Source of the DNA: Alphaproteobacteria bacterium
GTDB taxonomy: Bacteria; Pseudomonadota; Alphaproteobacteria; Rhodobacterales; Rhodobacteraceae
Assembly (NCBI GenBank): GCA_030425185.1
Contig: JAUIAU010000014.1
Span: 1-64,000, forward strand
Direction: 5' to 3'
Length of the DNA stretch: 64,000 bases
Shown here: piece by piece, positions 58,383 to 64,000 of the stretch
Position numbering within the stretch: the first letter of the stretch is position 1
Layout: each line of letters starts with the position of its first letter
The notes under the pieces: generated by a model
Seen by the model: only the letters and a program-made list of their open reading frames with translations
Database searches by the model: none
Told to the model about the DNA's origin: nothing
Translations under genes and position numbers: made by a program

Positions 58383-59762
58383 ATGTCTGTCCGTTCGTCT
58401 GCCAACACGACTGCCCCGCCGTTCCTGACGCGGCCCGTTGGCCCCCTGTTCCTGTCGACCGTGCTGCCGATGACCGTGGTGATGTCCACGGGCGGTCTGC
58501 TGACCGTGATCGACGGCATTTTCGTCGGCCGCCTCGTCGGCCCCGAGGCGCTGGCGGCCGTCAGCCTCGGCTTTCCGGTGGTGATGCTGCTGACCGCGCT
58601 GACCGCCCTGACCGGGGGCGGCATGGCCAGCCTGATGGCCCGGCACCTCGGGGCCGGGGCGCGCGGCGCGGCGGCCGGGACGCTGGCCGGGGCGCAGGGC
58701 CTCGCGCTGGCGCTCAGCGCCGCGCTGCTGGCCGCGGCGCTGATGCTCGGCTTCCCGGTGGTGCGCCTACTGGCCGGGGGCGGCGGTCCGGTCGCGGACA
58801 TGGCCGGGCAGTACCTGCTGATCCTCGTGCTGGGGGCGCCGCTGCAGTTCGGCCTCGGCGTGCAGGCCGACGCGCTCCGGACCGAGGGGCGGGCGGGCAC
58901 CATCGCGGGGCTGTCGATCCTCGTGAACCTGCTGAACGTCGCGGCGAATGCTGTCCTGATCGGGGGACTCGGTCTCGGCGTCGCGGGCTCGGCGCTCGGG
59001 ACCGTCGCGGCGCAGGCGCTGGGACTGGGCCTGCTGGTGGCCCTGCGCCTGCGCAGCCCGGACCTGCTGCCCCTGCCCCGCCCCCGGCTTGCCGGATGGC
59101 GGGAGATCGGCGTGCTCGGCCTGCCGATGGCGCTGAGCTTTCTCGGCATGGCGTGGGTCGCGACCACGGTCCTCCTGGCGCTCGACACCGGGCGCGCGGA
59201 CTACGCCACGCAGGTCGCGGCCTACGGGGCGGTCACCCGGTTGCTGACGCTGGCCTTCCTGCCGCAAATGGCGATCGCGCTCAGCACCCAGACGCTGAGC
59301 GGGCACAACGCGGGCGCGGGCCGAATGGATCGCGTGTCCGCGGTGCTGCGGCTGGCGCAGGCGAGCGCGGCGCTCTGGTGCCTCGCGGTCGCGGTCGCCT
59401 GCTGGGCGGCGGGACCACAGATCGGCGCGCTCTTCTCGGGCGACGCCGAGGTGGTCGCGGCGGTTGCGGCGATCCTGAAGCCGATGACCGCGCTCTACGT
59501 CTTCGGCGGCCCGATCCTCGTGCTGGCCCTGCAACGGCAGGCGCTCGGGTATCCCGGCCAGACGGCGATGCTGACCCTCGTCAAGCCGTGGCTGCTGACC
59601 CCGGTCCTGATCTGGACCCTGACCACCTTCGCCGGGGCCGAGCGGCTCTGGCTCGCCTTCCCGGCGGCGGATGCGCTCGTGCTGCTTCTGGCCGCCGGAC
59701 TTCTCGCCTCGGGCCGCATCGACGGCCCCGCTTTGCGCCCCGTGGCCAAGGAGGCCCTATGA
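58383..59762 (+). CDS. MATE family efflux transporter
   Basis: 459 residues with about twelve helices in two MatE repeats. The first (LPMTVVMSTGGLLTVIDGIFVGRLVG, FPVVMLLTALTALTGGGMASLMARHLG) and the second (LGLPMALSFLGMAWVATTVLLAL, AAYGAVTRLLTLAFLPQMAIALSTQTLSGHNAGAG) are both full length. It exports drugs or organic cations using a proton or sodium gradient across the inner membrane. The start ATG 58383 has a GAGGAG ribosome site inside a possible stem. It overlaps the next gene by ATGA, forming a two-gene operon. Confidence 0.92.
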   Translation: MSVRSSANTTAPPFLTRPVGPLFLSTVLPMTVVMSTGGLLTVIDGIFVGRLVGPEALAAVSLGFPVVMLLTALTALTGGGMASLMARHLGAGARGAAAGTLAGAQGLALALSAALLAAALMLGFPVVRLLAGGGGPVADMAGQYLLILVLGAPLQFGLGVQADALRTEGRAGTIAGLSILVNLLNVAANAVLIGGLGLGVAGSALGTVAAQALGLGLLVALRLRSPDLLPLPRPRLAGWREIGVLGLPMALSFLGMAWVATTVLLALDTGRADYATQVAAYGAVTRLLTLAFLPQMAIALSTQTLSGHNAGAGRMDRVSAVLRLAQASAALWCLAVAVACWAAGPQIGALFSGDAEVVAAVAAILKPMTALYVFGGPILVLALQRQALGYPGQTAMLTLVKPWLLTPVLIWTLTTFAGAERLWLAFPAADALVLLLAAGLLASGRIDGPALRPVAKEAL

Positions 59763-60190
59763 CGACCCCGACCCTCGACACCCTCAAGACGCAGGCCAAG
59801 GCCCTGCGCCAGGCCCTGCAGGCGGCGGGCACCGCCGTCACCCATGCGCAGGCGCTGGAACTGGTCGCCCGCCAGCACGGGGCGCGCGACTGGAACACGC
59901 TGCATGCCCGGGTCACGCGGACGAACGCCGCGCCCGAGCTCGCGCTCGGCGACCGGGTGACCGGGCGCTATCTCGGGCAGGCCTACAGCGGGGAGGTCAT
60001 CGGCCTGTCGGGACCGGCCAGCCATCGCGAGGTGGAGATCCGCCTCGACAAACCCGTGGACGTGGTTGCGTTCGAGAGCTTCTCGAACTGGCGGAGCCGC
60101 ATCCGGGGCACGCTCGACGCCAACGGGCGCAGTCACCGCAAGACGTCGGACGGCCAGCCGCAGCTGACCGTCGACAAGGCCGGGTCCTGA
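59759..60190 (+). CDS. glyoxalase-related protein (N-terminal antitoxin-like domain), unknown function
   Basis: 143 residues. The N-terminal segment LDTLKTQAKALRQALQAAGT and VTHAQALELVARQHGARDWNTLHARV (28-53) matches the small domain annotated as glyoxalase-related. The C-terminal part (LGDRVTGRYLGQAYSGEVIGLSG) is a small beta barrel-like domain. It has no transmembrane segment. It is translationally coupled to the MATE gene. Function is unknown; it may be a sensor or resistance accessory. Confidence 0.75.
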   Translation: MTTPTLDTLKTQAKALRQALQAAGTAVTHAQALELVARQHGARDWNTLHARVTRTNAAPELALGDRVTGRYLGQAYSGEVIGLSGPASHREVEIRLDKPVDVVAFESFSNWRSRIRGTLDANGRSHRKTSDGQPQLTVDKAGS

Positions 60191-60196
60191 CCCGAT

Positions 60197-60223
60197 CGCG
60201 GCGCGGGTGCCCCCCGCGCCGCG
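60197..60223 (+). terminator. terminator after the MATE operon
   Basis: CGCGGCGCGGG and CCCGCGCCGCG form a perfect 11-bp stem with a TGCCC loop, followed by TCTGTGTCTT. It ends the MATE operon and lies between convergent genes. Confidence 0.72.
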
Positions 60224-60237
60224 TCTGTGTCTTGCGC

Positions 60238-61185
60238 TCAGGCGGCGGTGTAGGTCACGCCGTCGTCGCCGGCGGTGCCGATCACGTGCCAGACGGTCGC
60301 CGCCCCGGCCCCGTCGTTGCGCACCCAGTGGCGGCGCCCGGCGGGCGTCTTGACCAGATCGCGCGGACCCAGTTCGACCTCGACCGTCTCGCCGTTCTCT
60401 TCCCAGCCCACGACCACGCTGCCTTCGAGCACGAGGAAGGCGTCCTCGACCTCACGCTCGAACGGGGCGAGCGCACAGCGCGAGGGCAGACCCCACATCT
60501 CCTTCCGGCAGGTGTCGGTCGCGAGGCCGCCGGGGCCGCAATAGACCTTGCGGGTGAAGCCTGCGTCCTCCCAGATCGTCGGGGCCTCGGAATGCCGGAT
60601 GACATACCGCGCCATCAGTTGCTGCAGCGGATGCGCGCCCTTCGGATCGAAGCGCAGGGTCTTGCCGGGGGCCGCGCCGAAGCTGCGGGCCAGTTCCGGC
60701 GGGTGCTCCTTCGGGTGGTAGTGATAGACCGGCGGCAGCGGCTTGCCGACATCGACCGAGATCGACATCAGCACCGGCTCGGGCCCGTCCACGCGGAAGC
60801 CGTGGCCGATCTCGCGGGCGTTCAGGATCATGTCCTTCGGGCCGAGGTTGACCTCGACCACCTCGCCGTCCTTTTCCCAGCCGACGATCAGCGCGCCATT
60901 GATGATCAGGAAGCTCTCCTCGATCTCGTGGCTGTGGCAGGCGGCGTACTTGCCGGTTTCCTTGTAGATCAGCGACAGGGTGAAATGGTCGGGCTTCAGG
61001 GTCGAGGTGTCGCCGACCTTGGGCGAGCCGCCCGCCCCGATGTAGCGCATCTGCGCCCGGGCGAGATCGGCGAACCCGGCGTTCGACGGGAAGGCGTTCC
61101 AGTCGAAGGTCTTGTCGCTGAAGCGGCCGGTATGCGCGGCAAGCTCGGCGGCGAGCGCCGAAGGCGGTGCGGACTGGTCGGTCAT
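60238..61185 (-). CDS. bicupin protein (gentisate-dioxygenase-like fold)
   Basis: 315 residues with two cupin domains. The N-terminal cupin keeps a metal site: His84, His86 and Glu90 in CHSHEIEESFLII and His128 in REIGHGFRV. The C-terminal cupin has APFEREVEDAFLV, lacking the two His of motif 1, so it is probably structural. Similar bicupins include gentisate and related ring-cleavage dioxygenases and sugar-binding proteins. ATG 61185 has an AGGAGA ribosome site. It is divergent from an IclR regulator, which likely controls it. It may join the neighbouring aromatic pathway, but this is only suggested by location. Confidence 0.82.
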   Translation of the reverse strand: MTDQSAPPSALAAELAAHTGRFSDKTFDWNAFPSNAGFADLARAQMRYIGAGGSPKVGDTSTLKPDHFTLSLIYKETGKYAACHSHEIEESFLIINGALIVGWEKDGEVVEVNLGPKDMILNAREIGHGFRVDGPEPVLMSISVDVGKPLPPVYHYHPKEHPPELARSFGAAPGKTLRFDPKGAHPLQQLMARYVIRHSEAPTIWEDAGFTRKVYCGPGGLATDTCRKEMWGLPSRCALAPFEREVEDAFLVLEGSVVVGWEENGETVEVELGPRDLVKTPAGRRHWVRNDGAGAATVWHVIGTAGDDGVTYTAA

Positions 61186-61251
61186 GCGGACTCTCCTGCG
61201 GGTTTGCTGTAAGACTGGCACAGGTTCTGGACGAAGGCCGTTTTGCAGGCC

Positions 61252-62052
61252 ATGATCCATTTTATGGATAAAACGAACCCGCCCCCGACGGCAGAGGAAG
61301 ACCGCTACCTCGTCCCCGGCCTGATGCGGGGATTGCAGGTGTTGCAGGCCTTCACCCCCGAGCATCGCGAACGCAGTCTCGGCGACATCGCCGCGCATCT
61401 CGGCGTGACGAAATCGGCGGCGTTCCGCGCCGTCTATACCCTGACCCATCTCGGCTACCTGCTGCACGACGCACGCGCGGGCCTCTACACGCTGGGTCCG
61501 GCGGTGCTGCGCCTCGGCTATGGCTACCTGGCCAGCCGCGACCTGGTGGAAGTGGCGCTGCCGGAACTGGAGCGGCTGCGGGACGAGACGGACTGGTCCA
61601 CCCATCTGGGCGTCCGCGACGGGCGGTCGGTGCTCTACCTGCTGCGCCAGCCCAGCCGGATGGGCATGTCGAGCATCGTGCACGTCGGCAGCCGCCTGCC
61701 CGCGGCGGGCACGACCCTCGGCCGGGTGCTGCTGGCGGACATGGACGAGGCGGACCTGCGCGCCCTCTTCCGGGACGAGACCTGGGACCGCCTGCCCGGA
61801 CGGACCCCGCAGAGCTTTGCCGACCTGCTGGGCCAGTGGCGCCGCGACCGGGGCGCCGGGACCGTGGTCCAGATCGACCGGTTCGAGAGCGGCATCGCTT
61901 CGGTGGCCGCCCCGGTGCGCGACCTGTCGGGCCGCACGGTGGCCGCAATCAGCGCGGCGCGGGCGGGCATGGGAGCGGAGGCCGCCGAGGCGCTGAAGGA
62001 GCCGGTGGCCGCTACGGCGCGAAGGATCGCAGCGCTGCTCGGCGCGGCCTAG
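61252..62052 (+). CDS. IclR family transcriptional regulator (second)
   Basis: 266 residues from ATG 61252; ATG 61264 (MDKTNPPP) and an upstream TTG are alternatives, and none has a clear ribosome site. The HTH segment is SLGDIAAHLGVTKSAAFRAVYTLTHLGYL (about 43-71), followed by the effector domain (YTLGPAVLRLGYGYL, THLGVRDGRSVLYLLRQ, LPAAGTTLGRVLLA). Divergent from the bicupin gene. A 15-base palindrome overlaps its translation start, which suggests autorepression. It converges with the TetR gene by a 4-base overlap. Confidence 0.9.
   Translation: MIHFMDKTNPPPTAEEDRYLVPGLMRGLQVLQAFTPEHRERSLGDIAAHLGVTKSAAFRAVYTLTHLGYLLHDARAGLYTLGPAVLRLGYGYLASRDLVEVALPELERLRDETDWSTHLGVRDGRSVLYLLRQPSRMGMSSIVHVGSRLPAAGTTLGRVLLADMDEADLRALFRDETWDRLPGRTPQSFADLLGQWRRDRGAGTVVQIDRFESGIASVAAPVRDLSGRTVAAISAARAGMGAEAAEALKEPVAATARRIAALLGAA
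61255..61269. promoter_or_regulatory. perfect palindrome overlapping the iclR start
   Basis: ATCCAT-TTT-ATGGAT is a perfect 6-bp inverted repeat located within the first codons of the iclR gene and 70 bases upstream of the divergent bicupin start. IclR proteins often bind such sites; it is a good operator candidate for both genes. Confidence 0.55.
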
Positions 62053-62624
62053 GCGGCGCGGGACGGACAGAGCGCCAGGACCGCCGCCTTCAGCGTCGCC
62101 AGAAGGGCGACCAGCTCGTCCCGGCCGGGGGCCGTCGTCTTGTAGGCGACCGCGGTGACGGTGAGGAAGCGGGCGATGTCCTCGACGCGCTGCCCGCTGC
62201 CCTCGATCCGCGCGCGATGTTTCGCCAGTTCGGCGGCGAGCGCGGTTTCCTTGCGGGCGTCCACCTCCGCGACGGCCTGCCGGGCCACCGGGTGGCGCGT
62301 GGTGATCGAGAGAATGTCCTCGACGTCGGGCGTCGCCTGCATCAGGTCGTAGACCCCGAGGATGGCAACCTCGAAGAAGGTGTCGAGGCTCTGGTCCAGC
62401 GTCTCGGCGCGCTCCCAGTCCTCGGCGAGCTGCGCGAAGACGCGGTCGGTCAGGTAGGCGACGGTCGCCGCGACGATCCCGTCGCGCCCCTCGAAATGCG
62501 CGTAGACCGTCTGGCGCGACAGGTCGGCCTCGGCCGCGATGTCCGCCATCGACACGCGTCGCACCCCGTAGCGGGCGAAGAGGCGGCTCGCGGCCTCGAG
62601 GATGCGGGTTTCGATTTCGGTCAT
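62049..62624 (-). CDS. TetR family transcriptional regulator
   Basis: 191 residues. The HTH is VSMADIAAEADLSRQTVYAHFEGRDGI (about 23-49), followed by a helical ligand-binding domain ending CPSRAA. It is divergent from the IorAB-type hydroxylase operon, 129 bases away. TGTCAA/TTGACA half-sites between the genes are the likely operator. It is expected to be released by a substrate of the hydroxylase. Confidence 0.92.
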   Translation of the reverse strand: MTEIETRILEAASRLFARYGVRRVSMADIAAEADLSRQTVYAHFEGRDGIVAATVAYLTDRVFAQLAEDWERAETLDQSLDTFFEVAILGVYDLMQATPDVEDILSITTRHPVARQAVAEVDARKETALAAELAKHRARIEGSGQRVEDIARFLTVTAVAYKTTAPGRDELVALLATLKAAVLALCPSRAA

Positions 62625-62654
62625 GGCGTGCCATGTTTACAAAACGACAGGGTC

Positions 62655-62701
62655 TGTCAAGTTACAGGTTGACAAATGAGTGCCGGATGTCAACCTGTCA
62701 A
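62655..62701. promoter_or_regulatory. cluster of TGTCAA half-sites between TetR and IorA genes
   Basis: TGTCAA at 62655, its inverse TTGACA at 62669 (8-base spacer, a 20-base dyad), and further TGTCAA at 62688 and 62696 give four half-sites in 47 bases. This is consistent with binding of two TetR dimers. TTGACA at 62669 could also be a -35 element. Confidence 0.6.
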
Positions 62702-62752
62702 AGGATAACGCGGACGCGGCCTGCCCCGGTGCCGCCAGACAGGGACTGACCC

Positions 62753-63211
62753 ATGCAGATCACGGTGAACGGCATACCCCGCGAGGTGGACGCCTCGCCC
62801 GACACGCCCCTCCTCTGGGTGCTGCGCGACACGCTCGGCCTGACCGGCACGAAATACGGCTGCGGCGTCGCGCAATGCGGGGCCTGCACCGTCCATATCG
62901 ACGGCGAGGCGGTGCGCTCGTGCCAGGTCGCGGTCGGCGACCTCGCCGGCAACGTCACCACCATCGAGGGCCTCGGCACCCCCGAAAGCCTGCATGCGGT
63001 GCAGGCGGCCTGGGTCGCGCACCAGGTGGCCCAGTGCGGCTACTGCCAGTCCGGCCAGATCATGCAGGCGGCCGCGCTGCTCGCCACGACCCCGGACCCC
63101 AGCGACGACGAGATCGACGCGGCGATGTCCGGGAACCTCTGCCGCTGCGGCACCTACCCGCGCATCCGGGCCGCCGTGAAGGCCGCCGCGCAGTCGATGC
63201 AGGAGACCTGA
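62753..63211 (+). CDS. (2Fe-2S)-binding subunit of a molybdenum hydroxylase (IorA/NicA type)
   Basis: 152 residues with two [2Fe-2S] clusters. The plant-ferredoxin-type cluster uses CGVAQCGAC (Cys37, 42, 45) and the SCQV Cys57. The second, helical cluster uses QCGYCQSGQ and NLCRCGTY. This is the small subunit of xanthine-oxidase family enzymes such as isoquinoline 1-oxidoreductase, aldehyde dehydrogenase or nicotinate dehydrogenase. It passes electrons from the molybdenum subunit encoded 2 bases downstream. There is no FAD subunit gene here, as expected for the IorAB/NicAB branch that donates to cytochromes. Confidence 0.92.
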   Translation: MQITVNGIPREVDASPDTPLLWVLRDTLGLTGTKYGCGVAQCGACTVHIDGEAVRSCQVAVGDLAGNVTTIEGLGTPESLHAVQAAWVAHQVAQCGYCQSGQIMQAAALLATTPDPSDDEIDAAMSGNLCRCGTYPRIRAAVKAAAQSMQET

Positions 63212-63212
63212 G

Positions 63213-64000
63213 ATGAGCCGTGCCGGAAAAATCGCCCGCCGGACCTTCCTGATCGGGGCCACCGCCATCGCGGGCGGCGTCGCCTTCGGGGTCTGGCGCT
63301 ACAAGACCCCCTACGCCAACCCGCTGGAGGCCGACCTGCCCGAGGGCGCGGCGGCGCTGACCCCCTACGTGCGGATCACCGGCGACGGGATCACCCTGAT
63401 CACGCCGCGCTCGGACCTCGGGCAAGGGGCCTACTCGGTGCAGGCCGCGCTGATCGCGGAGGAGCTTGACGTCGACCTCGACCAGGTGACGGTCGATCCC
63501 GGCCCGCCCTCGGCCGCCTACTGGAACGGGGCGCTTGCGACGGAAGCGGGCGAGTTCATGGAGGCCGCGAACGGCATTCCCGCGGCGGCGGCGGTGACGA
63601 TCGCCTCGGCGGGCATGAAGTTCATCGGCATGCAGATCACCGGCGGCTCGACCACGGTGCCGGACGCCTATGTCAAGCTGCGGCAGGCGGGCGCGGTGGC
63701 GCGCGAGACGCTGAAGCGCGTCGTGGCGCAGGAGCGCGGCCTGTCGCGCGAGGCGCTGCGGACGGCCCGCGGCGCGGTGATCCTGCCCGACGGCACCGAG
63801 ATCCCCTACACCGCGCTGGCAGCACAGGCCGCCACGGTCGATCCGGTCACCGACGTCGCGCTGCGCCCGGCCTCGGACTGGCGGCTGCTCGGCAAGCCGA
63901 TGCAGCGGCTCGACATCCTCGCCAAGTCGACCGGCACCCAGGGCTACGGCATCGACCGCGTCGTGCCCGGCATGAAGATCGCCACGATCCTGCTGAACCC
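63213..64000 (+). CDS. molybdopterin-binding subunit of xanthine dehydrogenase family (IorB-like), partial
   Basis: The gene starts at ATG 63213, one base after the IorA-like stop, and runs past the window edge, so only 262 residues are visible. The N-terminus has a twin-arginine signal, ARRTFLIGATAIAGG, implying export of the folded enzyme to the periplasm. Then come ITLITPRSDLGQGAYSVQAALIAEELDVDLDQV and SWRLLGKP-like (DWRLLGKPMQRLDILAK) blocks typical of the IorB large subunit. The substrate would be hydroxylated next to nitrogen in an N-heterocycle, or an aldehyde oxidised; context with TetR does not decide. Confidence 0.9.
   Translation, partial: MSRAGKIARRTFLIGATAIAGGVAFGVWRYKTPYANPLEADLPEGAAALTPYVRITGDGITLITPRSDLGQGAYSVQAALIAEELDVDLDQVTVDPGPPSAAYWNGALATEAGEFMEAANGIPAAAAVTIASAGMKFIGMQITGGSTTVPDAYVKLRQAGAVARETLKRVVAQERGLSREALRTARGAVILPDGTEIPYTALAAQAATVDPVTDVALRPASDWRLLGKPMQRLDILAKSTGTQGYGIDRVVPGMKIATILLN

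Noticed and set aside
1-64000. Mobile elements, CRISPR arrays, tRNA and rRNA genes
   Set aside because: No transposase, integrase or phage motif, no spaced palindromic array, and no tRNA-like cloverleaf or T-loop sequence was seen in the intergenic gaps. The 11-bp TCGGT arrays are too short in unit to be CRISPR.

Overview
This 64 kb window is a dense, very GC-rich stretch of an alphaproteobacterial chromosome or large replicon. The best fit is a marine or halotolerant member of the Rhodobacterales (Rhodobacteraceae/Paracoccaceae). Reasons: a Hint-domain protein of the kind common there, GC-saturated third codon positions, start/stop (ATGA, GTGA) translational coupling, a glucosylglycerol osmolyte cluster, and several catabolic operons with their own regulators and ABC transporters. 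I see no rRNA, tRNA, CRISPR array, transposase or integrase. No stretch longer than 300 bases lacks a gene. The long open frames antisense to real genes are treated as high-GC shadows.

Layout. 0-5 kb: end of a Hint-domain protein, a small membrane protein, acetate kinase coupled to a MaoC-phosphotransacetylase fusion, and a cytosolic GH84-like glycosidase. 5-10 kb: an OtnC-like aldolase/decarboxylase, a sugar-dehydrogenase-like SDR preceded by a phased 11-bp repeat array, a polytopic membrane protein and a dimethylglycine-dehydrogenase-type flavoenzyme. 10-17 kb: a three-gene transglutaminase / circularly permuted ATP-grasp / alpha-E cluster, predicted to make or modify peptides. 17-17.7 kb: a small secreted Cys-rich protein and a CopZ-like copper chaperone behind a textbook CueR-type promoter. 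17.7-35.4 kb: a large carbohydrate block. It has two minus-strand operons (GMC/SDR/GMC/DUF993/LacI/Dabb/FAH, and Gfo-Idh/CoA-transferase/enoyl-CoA hydratase/ALDH). They flank a CUT1 sugar ABC transporter with its own divergent LacI regulator. The two outer operons share a LacI-type operator and so look like one regulon.

35.5-41 kb: glucosylglycerol synthesis (GgpS, HAD phosphatase and a dedicated glycerol-3-phosphate dehydrogenase), an AraC regulator and a small membrane protein. 41-57 kb: an IclR regulator and a 15-gene, tightly coupled minus-strand operon. The operon encodes a TauABC-type importer, a flavin monooxygenase, a Rieske oxygenase, an extradiol-type VOC dioxygenase, an alpha/beta hydrolase, two SDRs, a TPP enzyme, an aspartate-dehydrogenase-like protein, an aldehyde dehydrogenase, and an adrenodoxin-type reductase plus flavodoxin. 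It is transcribed divergently from a second flavin monooxygenase, with IclR-like palindromes between them. This is the best candidate for an undescribed system: a complete catabolic pathway for an unknown aromatic or N-heteroaromatic compound whose only encoded redox partner is a flavodoxin. 58-64 kb: a MATE exporter with a structured leader, a glyoxalase-related protein, a bicupin with its own IclR regulator, and a TetR regulator divergent from an IorAB-type molybdenum hydroxylase that runs off the window.

Family assignments are from reading the protein sequences; no database search was run. Substrates of the catabolic operons are inferred and are not established by the sequence.
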